A stretch of DNA of 22,768 bases from assembly GCA_947426875.1 (NCBI GenBank), contig CANEFU010000002.1, forward strand, positions 1-22,768. The letters are read 5' to 3'. Shown in pieces: positions 15,717 through 22,740 of this stretch. The position numbers and the translations under genes were made by a program. The notes beneath the pieces were generated by a model, which was not told the origin of the DNA, made no database searches, and saw nothing but the letters and a program-made list of their open reading frames with translations. Numbering within the stretch: the first letter of the stretch is position 1; every line of letters starts with the position of its first letter. Source of the DNA: an uncultured Clostridium sp. (lineage in GTDB: Bacteria; Bacillota; Clostridia; TANB77; CAG-508).

Positions 15717-15745
15717 ATTTTATATGATACACTTTTGATTGTCAA
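15717..15745 (-). promoter_or_regulatory. Predicted sigma-A promoter of rubrerythrin
   Basis: On the minus strand there is a perfect -35 TTGACA (15740-15745), a 17-base spacer and a -10 TAAAAT (15717-15722). A small hairpin, AAGGC-TTTT-GCCTT (15744-15757), overlaps the -35 box and could be an operator. Confidence 0.8.
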
Positions 15746-15772
15746 GGCTTTTGCCTTAATACTAGAAAAATA

Positions 15773-15837
15773 TTACAAATCTGTAAAAATGAGTAATGCA
15801 ATATTGCACAAGTGAACATAATGTGTTGTAATATAAT
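15773..15837 (+). promoter_or_regulatory. Candidate control region of the plus-strand gene
   Basis: There is a TATAAT at 15832-15837 but no good -35 box at the usual distance. Upstream are two palindromes, TTACA-AATC-TGTAA (15773-15786) and the perfect TGCAATATTGCA (15797-15808), which could be regulator sites. Confidence 0.4.
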
Positions 15838-15876
15838 TGTAACAAAAATTTTTTTATTTCATTAGGAGGTTATCAT

Positions 15877-16317
15877 ATGAACAAATCAGAAAAAATTGTA
15901 GGGGCAACACATGCAGCACATGAGGCAAGACATCTGTCACGGAAAATGAAAGAAGTACGTGAAGGCAACAAGACCAAAGCAGAGATTAAAGAATATCTCA
16001 AGAAGGTTGAAACAGAACGCGAAGTTCTGATTACTCGATTCAAAGACTGTTGGTCATTTCTTGGAGACCGTGAACAGCGGGTTTTACAGTACGAAGAAAT
16101 CCCTGTTCTAACCAAGGAAGAAGCAAAAAAGAGAGTCTATTTATCGGGATATGAAATCAGCGATTTCGCTTACTGTAGCCGCGTAGAATTCTTTTATCTG
16201 TACGGAGGAAACTTTAAGCCGCAGAATAATCATGTAGGCACATGTGCAATGCTTGTGCAGGCAGCAATTAATGACCTGACATGGGCCATTGGAGAACTGC
16301 GTGCATATCTTGATTGA
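15877..16317 (+). CDS. Hypothetical protein with foreign codon use
   Basis: I do not recognise this 146-residue soluble protein. The N-terminal half is helical and charged; the C-terminal half has aromatic residues and two Cys (CSRVEFFYLYGG, GTCAMLVQAAINDLTWAIGEL). It has a strong AGGAGG site seven bases before the ATG. It is the only plus-strand gene and has its own terminator. Codon use differs from all neighbours: CGT, CGC, CTG, GGC and two in-frame CGG codons (15940-15942, 16078-16080), which no intact host-like gene here uses. This points to horizontal acquisition. If CGG caused a +1 shift here, the first one would lead straight to a TGA. Confidence 0.8.
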   Translation: MNKSEKIVGATHAAHEARHLSRKMKEVREGNKTKAEIKEYLKKVETEREVLITRFKDCWSFLGDREQRVLQYEEIPVLTKEEAKKRVYLSGYEISDFAYCSRVEFFYLYGGNFKPQNNHVGTCAMLVQAAINDLTWAIGELRAYLD

Positions 16318-16338
16318 TTCATAGCCAAACCAACGAAG

Positions 16339-16360
16339 GGGTGCCGATTAATTGGCACCC
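16339..16360 (+). terminator. Intrinsic terminator of the plus-strand gene
   Basis: A GC-rich 7-bp stem (GGGTGCC and GGCACCC) with an 8-base loop is followed by TGCTTATTTTATT. It begins 22 bases after the stop. Confidence 0.85.
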
Positions 16361-16388
16361 TGCTTATTTTATTGTTTTTTCAATAATT

Positions 16389-16799
16389 CTACTTTAAATC
16401 TTCTTGCCAATCTATATTAAACATTGCTATTCCTTCTTTTTGAAAACCAAATTTATGATAAAACTTTTCTTTATCCTAATCTGTTGTTAATATTCTTCTT
16501 CCATAACCTCTAAATTCCTCGCAAAAATCGTTCATCATTATACTTCCTAATCCACTTTTTTGATAATCTGGTTTTACTAATAAATAAGTAATAAATACAT
16601 TGATAGCACCATCACTAATAGCAGATAGTAACCCCACCAATTCTTCTTTTTTCCATACTGACATTACATATTCACTATTTTTGATTGCCTTATATAGTCG
16701 ATTAGGATATTCTCCCGTTTTCCATTTTACTGATTTAAAAAGTTTTTCTAATTGCTCTTTGGAAATTTCTATATTATATTTATATTCAAAATTATCCAT
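16389..16799 (-). pseudogene. GNAT acetyltransferase interrupted by an in-frame TAG
   Basis: The first 107 codons from ATG 16799 (site AAAGGAGT) encode a GNAT N-acetyltransferase with the acetyl-CoA loop QKSGLGS and the strand YLLVKPDY. A TAG at 16476-16478 ends that frame. The same frame continues DKEKFYHKFGFQKEGIAMFNIDW to a second TAG at 16389-16391, which completes the fold with its typical FYHKFGF segment. The total would be about 136 residues, the usual size. TAG ends several intact genes here (DUF2273, fmt, rpoZ, the ATP-grasp gene), so it is a normal stop and this looks like a nonsense mutation. It follows the HIT gene by 25 bases. Confidence 0.8.
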
Positions 16800-16824
16800 T
16801 TTTCACTCCTTTTATCTAACAAAT

Positions 16825-17202
16825 TTAATACTTTTGTTTTTTCGGTATTACACCTCTAATTCCTCCTCGTGGATTTTCCACATCACCATCATACCTTGGT
16901 ATTAAGTGAACATGAACATGCATTACTGTTTGACCTGCTGAGCTCCCACAATTCATGCCTATATTATATCCAGTAGGATTGTATTTTTTATCTAATATTT
17001 CTTTTGCTTTATCCACGAGTTCAAATATAGCTTTTCTCTCTTCTATTGTTGTTTCAAAAAAATCTTTAACATGTCTTTTTGTCATAAATAATACATGTCC
17101 ATCACTAACTGGATATCCATCAAATCTAGCAAATGCATATTCATTTTCTAATATAATTTCTTCTTTTTCTTCTTTCCATTGGCAAAATAAACATTTTTCC
17201 AT
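16825..17202 (-). CDS. HIT-family nucleotide hydrolase
   Basis: A 125-residue histidine-triad protein, likely an Hint- or Ap4A-hydrolase-like enzyme acting on nucleotide phosphoramidates or dinucleotides. It has the zinc-type N-terminal CLFCQW, the central FMTKRHVKDFFE, and the active site MHVHVHLIPRYDGD, the family HxHxHxx motif. The ATG at 17202 has AAGGAGA upstream. It is the first gene of a two-gene unit with the broken GNAT gene. Confidence 0.92.
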   Translation of the reverse strand: MEKCLFCQWKEEKEEIILENEYAFARFDGYPVSDGHVLFMTKRHVKDFFETTIEERKAIFELVDKAKEILDKKYNPTGYNIGMNCGSSAGQTVMHVHVHLIPRYDGDVENPRGGIRGVIPKKQKY

Positions 17203-17222
17203 ACATTATCTCCTTTTTTCTT

Positions 17223-17252
17223 ATCTTATCATAACCTAATATTTTAATTCAA
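17223..17252 (-). promoter_or_regulatory. Predicted promoter of the HIT gene
   Basis: On the minus strand there is a -35 TTGAAT (17247-17252), an 18-base spacer and a -10 TAAGAT (17223-17228) with an extended TG. It lies 20 bases before the ATG. Confidence 0.6.
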
Positions 17253-17273
17253 CTATTTTTATTAGAAAATTTT

Positions 17274-17304
17274 AAAGCGTTGCCTTTTATTTGTGCAACG
17301 CTTT
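17274..17304. terminator. Bidirectional hairpin terminator
   Basis: A 10-bp stem (AAAGCGTTGC at 17274-17283 and its complement at 17295-17304) has T-rich flanks on both sides. It lies right at the stop of the toxin relic and before the HIT promoter. Confidence 0.8.
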
Positions 17305-17834
17305 TAATTAGCCCTTTTATTGCCTAACTCTATTGATATTTTCTCTGCTATTGCATTCATATCGCTGCCATCTAATGTACCAATAGTTCCAGAAAAATCA
17401 ACTCTTAAAATACTGACTTTTTTCATTCTAGTAATTTTAGCCCATCTGAGCATATTTCTAAAACAATTTATTTTAGAAAGTTCTATTATTTCAGTAATAG
17501 CTCTTTTTGGTTTTGGCATTCTTCTTCAGTTATCTTTTTATCTTTCAATGCTTGTTCTATTTTTACATATTCAAGTGGTTTTTTTGAAGATATTGGAACT
17601 ACAAACAAATCATCATCAAAGTTTTTTAATATAACAGCTGGGTGCATACCTCCACTATATTAAATCCAAAATCTAACCAAATAACGTTACCTCGCTTAAA
17701 TAAAACATATTTCATTAATTTCTTAACTTCATCTACTGATATTTTAGGATTGTTAAAAATATATTTATTTTCATTTGAATAATTATAAACATTGTGCTGA
17801 AGAAATTGTATTACAAGATTTAATATATACTATG
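17304..17834 (-). pseudogene. Decayed PemK/MazF-like toxin gene
   Basis: Reading three frames in turn gives a PemK/MazF-type protein. An N-terminal extension ends LMKYVLFKRGNVIWLDFGFN, then comes GGMHPAVILKNFDDDLFVVPISSKK, and after a further break AITEIIELSKINCFRNMLRWAKI and a C-terminal helical part to TAA at 17304. The joins need one missing base near 17655 and another near 17505. Neither is at a CGG. No start codon or ribosome binding site is seen upstream and no antitoxin gene is adjacent. This is ordinary decay, unlike the six CGG breaks. The family call rests on motif similarity by eye. Confidence 0.6.
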
Positions 17835-17857
17835 TAATTTATACATGAGAAAAAGAC

Positions 17858-18280
17858 TTAATTTGCATTCTCGGTAACAACCTCATCGAGGTCGGCGTTA
17901 ATACCGATTGTAACGGCAATGTATTCTTTCATGTTAGCTTCCTCAAGTGTGCCAGAGCATTCACAAGCAAACAGCCTTGCATAAGGAGCTACCACTTCTT
18001 CAAGTATTTCATCGTAGCCACACTGGGCACAATGAAAGTGGACTTTAGCAGTTTCTCCATCTGCTAAGTTGATTTGTACGGGACACTCGACAGCATATTG
18101 TTGCCTTTTCATCTCATAGTTTGCATTGTTGCCGTGAACGGCATTGACAACGTGGGAAGTACCGACGGATGTCGTGATTTCAACGTATGCGTAATCTTCA
18201 TCTACTTTCCGTTCAAGTCCACAAGCTGTAAGCGTACAAAGCAAAGAAATCACCAGTGCGATAGTTATAAGTTTTTTCAT
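17858..18280 (-). CDS. Hypothetical lipoprotein with foreign codon use
   Basis: A 140-residue secreted lipoprotein. The signal peptide MKKLITIALVISLLCTL ends in the lipobox TAC, with Cys about residue 20 as the lipid attachment site. The mature part has a CAQCGY pair and a later CEC group, possibly a metal site. AAGGAGG lies seven bases before the ATG. The gene is clearly richer in G and C than its neighbours, with codons such as GCC, GTC, CTC and ACC and one in-frame CGG (18209-18211, Arg in GLERK) without any frame break. This suggests recent transfer from a donor with different codon use. No function can be assigned. Confidence 0.85.
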   Translation of the reverse strand: MKKLITIALVISLLCTLTACGLERKVDEDYAYVEITTSVGTSHVVNAVHGNNANYEMKRQQYAVECPVQINLADGETAKVHFHCAQCGYDEILEEVVAPYARLFACECSGTLEEANMKEYIAVTIGINADLDEVVTENAN

Positions 18281-18417
18281 TTTTGTTCCTCCTTGTCAAT
18301 TGACTATTGAAATTTGGGTTGATAGTTGCAATACCAAAGTATTATGTATATTATAGCATATTTGTATTTAAAAATCAATTTTTGGAATTTTTCACTTTTT
18401 ACCTTAAAGTCAATAAA

Positions 18418-18445
18418 AAATACCATCCTTTTCAGAATGATATTT
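18418..18445 (-). terminator. Likely terminator of tRNA-Leu
   Basis: An 11-bp stem including G-U pairs (arms 18418-18428 and 18435-18445) is followed on the minus strand by TTT. It lies about 40 bases after the tRNA. A second 10-bp inverted repeat, ATATCTGTTC/GAACAGATAT, lies between them at 18450-18479. Confidence 0.65.
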
Positions 18446-18484
18446 GTATATATCTGTTCAATTTTGTTCGAACAGATATGTCGT

Positions 18485-18567
18485 TGGTACCGATGGTGGG
18501 ACTCGAACCCACATGGTTTCCCGCTGGATTTTGAGTCCAGTGCGTCTACCAATTCCGCCACATCGGC
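18485..18567 (-). tRNA. tRNA-Leu (anticodon CAA)
   Basis: The minus strand folds as a class II tRNA. The acceptor arm is GCCGATG with CATCGGT. The anticodon stem is CTGGA/TCCAG with loop CTCAAAA (anticodon CAA, reading UUG). A long variable arm and the T-loop TTCGAGT are present, and CCA is encoded. It is followed by hairpins and lies downstream of the helix-turn-helix gene and its terminator. Confidence 0.95.
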
Positions 18568-18571
18568 ATGT

Positions 18572-18607
18572 AAAAATATGTACTAATATATATTAGCACA
18601 TATTTTT
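18572..18607 (-). terminator. Hairpin between the HTH gene and the tRNA
   Basis: A long AT-rich inverted repeat: AAAAATATGT and ACATATTTTT form the outer stem and CTAAT/ATTAG the inner stem, with single mismatches between. It lies 30 bases after the stop of the upstream gene and just before the tRNA. Confidence 0.6.
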
Positions 18608-18638
18608 TTTATTGTCCAGATATTTTTTAAATTTCTTA

Positions 18639-19226
18639 TTATCTCTCATTCCCTTTTTCTTTTTCCTTTAACTGTAATATCTTTTCATACAAGTGGTTCA
18701 AAACTTCTTTATTCTCTTTATTTTCCGTTACTTTTTCTATTAAAGCTTCCATTTTATCCCATTGAGAAATCCCTTCTCTTTGCGTTTGAAAATCTGTTGA
18801 TTGCATTTTCACATAAATAGTACGTCTTTTTTCCATTAAATATTGATTTATTTCGTTAAAATGATTTTTGTGTTTCTTTGCTTTCTCACTTTGTATAAAA
18901 TGATTAATTCCTTCTGTTTTTACTTGTAATTCTTTTCTAAAATCTCTTTTATCAGTTTCTTCAATTGGAGCAAAAATTCCTGTTGTTTTTGTTTCTTCTC
19001 CCTCTTCTGTAGATATTAATTTTTGTTTTTGGTCGCTTTCTTCTTTCTCTTCTTTTTTATCTTGCTCCTGTGATTCTTCTTTGGCTTCTTTTAATTTCTT
19101 TATTTCTTTTTTCCAGTTATAAATTGTTGCCAAACTGATTCCCATTTGCTCAGCAATTATCTTTGCCTTTTCTCCTCTGTTTAATCTTTCTTTTACTTCG
19201 TTCTTTATTTTTGTTGAATAAGCCAT
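18639..19226 (-). CDS. Helix-turn-helix protein with charged linker
   Basis: A 195-residue protein. Residues 1-40 form a homeodomain-like helix-turn-helix of the transposase/resolvase type (EVKERLNRGEKAKIIAEQMG, then SLATIYNWKKEI). A Glu/Lys/Gln-rich low-complexity linker covers about 41-80, and the rest is helical and charged. It has no visible catalytic domain, so it is probably a DNA-binding regulator or an orphan transposase-like HTH rather than an active transposase. GAGGGG precedes the ATG at some distance. Function is unknown. Confidence 0.75.
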   Translation of the reverse strand: MAYSTKIKNEVKERLNRGEKAKIIAEQMGISLATIYNWKKEIKKLKEAKEESQEQDKKEEKEESDQKQKLISTEEGEETKTTGIFAPIEETDKRDFRKELQVKTEGINHFIQSEKAKKHKNHFNEINQYLMEKRRTIYVKMQSTDFQTQREGISQWDKMEALIEKVTENKENKEVLNHLYEKILQLKEKEKGNER

Positions 19227-19315
19227 AATTTTTAATCCCCTCTTCTAAATTATGTTACTATTGTATCATGTCATTTAAATTTTTTCAATAGTTACTATCA
19301 TTCCAAGTTTAAAAG

Positions 19316-19422
19316 TTGCCAAGGAGGTTGCCAAAGATTCCGGGTTTAAATGGCAAGAAAAAAATTTCTTGCCATTTAAACCCGGAATCCTTGGCAGGAA
19401 TCTTTGGCAACCTCCTTGGCAA
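19316..19422. repeat. 107-base interrupted inverted repeat after the lysozyme gene
   Basis: The left arm starts TTGCCAAGGAGGTTGCC at 19316 and the right arm ends with its complement at 19422. The inner 25-bp arms (19336-19360 and 19364-19388) are perfect around a loop of about three A. The right half has an extra 13 bases, CTTGGCAGGAATC, that create a local GGAATC duplication. It begins immediately after the lysozyme stop. It could be a strong terminator for that gene or a small mobile palindromic element. Confidence 0.85.
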
Positions 19423-20678
19423 TTATGATACTTTAATTAACTGTCCTGGATAAATTAAGTTTGGATTACGAATGCCGTTTAATTTTACCAAATATTGAAC
19501 GGTTACCCCATATCTTCTAGCAATTCCTGATAAGGTATCTCCACGTTGTACCGTATAATAATTGTTTTGTAAGACTGGATTTAAAGTTGTATTGTTACTT
19601 TCTGTTATTCTTAGTTTCTCACCTGGATAGATTAAGCTTGGATTTTGTATTTTGTTCATTTCTACTATATGGCTAACAGTAACACCATAGGCTCTGGCTA
19701 TTTGTGATAGTGTATTTCCTCTTTGTACGGTATATGTTATACTTCCTGTTCCTCTTGTTTCAGAACCGTTTGAAGTTGAGGTGGTTAATATTCTTAAAGT
19801 TTGACCTGGATAGATTAAGTTTGGGTTTGCTAAATTGTTGATATCTACTAATTCTTGTACTGTTGGTCCATATCTATTGGCAATGGCAGATAGGGTATCT
19901 CCTCGTTGTACGGTATAAGTAATTCCTTCTGTATTAATACTACTATTAGGATTGTCTGTATTTGGGATTACTGTTGTATCTGATAAAAATATGTTTTCTG
20001 TGTATAAATCTCTATCTACATTTCCTCTAATCCCAGGTACATAACCTCTATCTGTATATTGTACTCCTATCCATCTTTCCCAACTGGTTTCTACATCTCT
20101 TAAATTGTTATAGTCACCATAATAGGCAAGCCACAATTCATAATTATCTGCGATATATCTACTAAATCTATCTCTTGCATTTGATAAATCACTATATACT
20201 ATGACTTCTTTGTTTGTTAAACGCTTTACACTTTCTAAAAATACTTGTGCTATTTGATTCGATTCCTCTACACTAACCCCTCCGAAAATTTCATAGTCCA
20301 TTACTAGCTTACAATCTGGTTGCTTTCCTGCTATAACGGAGGCAAAAAATCTAGCCTCTTGCTCTGCTTCCCCGTGTATTAGTTGCTGTTAGAAAATGAT
20401 AAAATCCAACTTTTAATCCATTCGCTTTCGCATTTTCATAATTGATATCAAAGTATGGGTCTTTGATGTTTCTTCCTTGGCTGGATTTGATATATACTAC
20501 TTCAATTCCACTTTCTCGTACCTGCCTATAATCTATGTATCCCTGCCAATCGCTTACATCAACACCTTGATATCTTGGTTCTGAGCTTGGCATTATCGCA
20601 TATGTCATATTGATATTAGAAAAAAATGTAAATGTTAAAATCATCATAAATATTAAGATTCCGTTTTCCCTTTTTCAC
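19423..20678 (-). CDS. Secreted GH25 lysozyme with three LysM repeats, read through two +1 shifts
   Basis: A muramidase that would cut peptidoglycan outside the cell. The start is GTG 20678, seven bases after GGGAGG. After five codons an in-frame CGG (20661-20663) must be skipped +1. This gives a signal peptide with a Lys-rich start (MKKGKGILIF), a hydrophobic core and a likely cut after MTYA. The GH25 domain has DVSDWQG with its Asp, then YHFLTATNT. A second CGG (20372-20374) must be skipped to give GEAEQEARFFASVIAGKQ and the active-site VMDYEIF. Three LysM repeats follow (about residues 252-297, 311-356, 372-417), each starting YTVQRG. The total is 417 aa. Read conventionally, the start yields only an 18-codon peptide and the catalytic domain is split. 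A 107-base hairpin follows the stop. Confidence 0.88.
20372..20374 (-). other. Putative +1 frameshift codon CGG in the GH25 domain
   Basis: The context is AAT ACA CGG GGA AGC. Skipping the C gives ACA GGG GAA GCA GAG CAA GAG GCT AGA, matching the EAEQEARFF helix of GH25 enzymes. The unshifted frame stops with TAG seven codons later (at 20351). This is the only site with G after CGG. Confidence 0.82.
20661..20663 (-). other. Putative +1 frameshift codon CGG in the lysozyme signal peptide
   Basis: The context is GGA AAA CGG AAT CTT, codon 6 after the GTG. Skipping the C gives AAA GGA ATC TTA ATA TTT and completes a signal peptide. The downstream frame has no ribosome binding site before its own ATG codons, so the GTG start and the shift explain it better. 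Confidence 0.78.
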
Positions 20679-20742
20679 CAAAAAACCTCCCTTACCTATA
20701 ATTTAATTCATTATATGCAAAGGAGTGTTTTTCGTTCACATT

Positions 20743-22740
20743 TTAAGATTGTATATCATATTCAAACACTTGTATCGTCTTTAACACAATAGTAGAAAAA
20801 TCATCCTTATCTTCTTCAAATTCAATTACCTTAAAAGAAGATTTTTTCTTTAAATCTAAATCTAATTTTGAAACGTCAACTAAAATTCTAGTCGATAAAT
20901 CTTGCCCTACTGGCAATGTTTTATTTTGATTGTCATAAAATATACTATTGGTAAAACTAATGGCATTTGCTCCCTTTTTCAGGTTGATTTTATAAAAGTT
21001 AATTTGTGATTCATTTTGCTTGATAGCATCTTTCATTTCTGACTCTGGATTAATATTAAATACATTGATTTCTTTTTCATCTAAAAGCTTATTGGGCATA
21101 GCTTTATACACTGGTAAATCTTCTGAAATAGTCACTTTTCCTAATGCACTTTTTATATTTTCTATTACTTTTTCTAAAGCTAATTTATAGCCAATTTGCT
21201 TTGTGGTTTTATTAATTTCCAATATATTAAATTTATCTTTTGCTATTTCACGGTGTTTTTTATTTTTAATTTTAGATACTTTAGAAGATGCTTGTGGAAT
21301 TCCTCCAAAGATATCAAATTCATCTTTTCCCATCAATGCCTTTTCTTCTATTGCTTCTTGCTTTAATTCTTTTAAATTAGCCGTTATATCTTTTGGCACA
21401 ACTTCATTATTCTTTACTTTATTTAGTATTTCTAAAAGATTAGTGGTTGTAATGTATACACTGTCTGCTTCTTGTTTTGACAAAGCCCTTCTTTGTATTT
21501 TGTCCATTGTCTTTCCGAAACCTTCTATATCTTCTTCATAATCAAAGACTCTTGTAATCTTTTTTAGAATGTTAACTTCCTCTTCTTCTCCTTCTGGCAG
21601 AGTAGCTACTTCATCTTTGTTACTATATTTCCAGAATTCAAATATACTTTTCTTATGACTATCTATTTCTTCTATAAACAAAGTAGCATTTTCTATCTTT
21701 TTGTTCATATTCTTCTTTTTCAATTTTAAACTATTGACATCCATCATAATATTTTTTAAAGAAGTCTCAAATTTTTCAAATTCCTTATATAAATCTGCTA
21801 ATTCTTCAATCGTATATCTTTTTTTGCTACTAACTTTATTTTCCTTTTTCTTTTTTCCCTTTTTTACAATTTTCTCCTCTTCTTCTGCTTCTATTGGAAG
21901 TTTTCCTTTGATTGGTCTTTTGTTAGTTTTTTTACTATATTTAAAATAATACTTGAATTTACCAAAAAAAGATTTTTTACACTCTAAAAAAGTAGTTATT
22001 TGTTTTTCTTTTGTTAAATACTCTATCTCTAAGGCTCCTACTTCTTCTTTTAGTTTTCTTAATTTCTTTTGATTAATTTCTATTTGTTCTTTTGCTTCTT
22101 GGCATCTTTCTTCTCCTATCCTATATTCTTCATAAATCCAACTTATGATATTGTCATATTCTATTTTTCCATTTTCATTATAAAATTCGATTTGCCCATC
22201 TTCTTTTATGTTGGTTTTAAATACAAAATAGTGTGGTAATTCTGTTTGTAAAATGAACATTGCTTTGATTAGTTTATAAAAATGATTTGCCTCTTCTTTA
22301 CTTTTTAGCACAATTTTATAGGGACTTTTTATTTTTTCATATACTTCTGTTTCTCCTACAATTTGTATACTTAGTTCATCATTTTTGTCATATACTTCAT
22401 AAACAAGTGGCCAATCTTTTGTAAAAAGCCATAAATAGTTTTCGATATCTTCAAATTCTGATTTTTTCAAATATTCTTTGCTATATCCTACATTTCTAAC
22501 TGGTACAAATATCTTTGTTGTTCTTTTTCTCTCTAATTGTTTTTTTAATAGAAAGAAGAAAGTTGAATAATCTGAATCTTCTGTTGGCACTAGCATAAAA
22601 TATTTGTCTGTATTTTCAGAATAATAGATTTGCCATAGATAATTTCCTTCAAATTTCACTTTAAAAGGTATGGTTTTGCTTAGTTTGTTCTGCTCTTCTT
22701 CAATTTTCTCTATGTCTTCGATTCTAACTTGTTTTAGCAT
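20743..22740 (-). CDS. Large hypothetical coiled-coil protein
   Basis: I do not recognise this protein of at least 665 residues. The first 200 or so residues look like a globular alpha/beta domain. Coiled coil follows at about 205-245 and 310-360, with a Lys-rich stretch between them (about 265-305). The C-terminal third is mixed. There is no signal peptide or membrane segment. The ATG at 22740 lacks a clear ribosome binding site, and the frame stays open upstream to the window edge, so the true start may lie outside. The stop is TAA at 20743, 64 bases before the lysozyme start. No in-frame CGG. Confidence 0.75.
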   Translation of the reverse strand: MLKQVRIEDIEKIEEEQNKLSKTIPFKVKFEGNYLWQIYYSENTDKYFMLVPTEDSDYSTFFFLLKKQLERKRTTKIFVPVRNVGYSKEYLKKSEFEDIENYLWLFTKDWPLVYEVYDKNDELSIQIVGETEVYEKIKSPYKIVLKSKEEANHFYKLIKAMFILQTELPHYFVFKTNIKEDGQIEFYNENGKIEYDNIISWIYEEYRIGEERCQEAKEQIEINQKKLRKLKEEVGALEIEYLTKEKQITTFLECKKSFFGKFKYYFKYSKKTNKRPIKGKLPIEAEEEEKIVKKGKKKKENKVSSKKRYTIEELADLYKEFEKFETSLKNIMMDVNSLKLKKKNMNKKIENATLFIEEIDSHKKSIFEFWKYSNKDEVATLPEGEEEEVNILKKITRVFDYEEDIEGFGKTMDKIQRRALSKQEADSVYITTTNLLEILNKVKNNEVVPKDITANLKELKQEAIEEKALMGKDEFDIFGGIPQASSKVSKIKNKKHREIAKDKFNILEINKTTKQIGYKLALEKVIENIKSALGKVTISEDLPVYKAMPNKLLDEKEINVFNINPESEMKDAIKQNESQINFYKINLKKGANAISFTNSIFYDNQNKTLPVGQDLSTRILVDVSKLDLDLKKKSSFKVIEFEEDKDDFSTIVLKTIQVFEYDIQS

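Noticed and set aside
16389..16478. Genome-wide TAG recoding
   Set aside because: TAG is the terminal stop of DUF2273, fmt, rpoZ and the ATP-grasp gene at normal family lengths.
18304..18561. Open frame starting MAELVDALDSKSSG across the tRNA
   Set aside because: This is the well-known false protein made by reading the tRNA-Leu gene; the tRNA fold at 18485-18567 explains it.
18639..19226. Active transposase
   Set aside because: Only a helix-turn-helix is seen; there is no catalytic domain, and no terminal repeats were found around it apart from the unrelated 19316-19422 hairpin.
19423..19930. Repeated DNA in the lysozyme gene as a CRISPR or tandem-repeat array
   Set aside because: The repeats are three diverged LysM domains in one reading frame.
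2071..20663. Simple reassignment of CGG to another amino acid
   Set aside because: A reassigned triplet would keep the frame; here the frame changes by one base at every CGG.
2071..20663. prfB-like stimulated shift with an internal Shine-Dalgarno
   Set aside because: A purine-rich run precedes some sites (2071, 20661, weakly 10373) but is absent at 7529, 8937 and 20372, and no stop codon follows CGG as in prfB.
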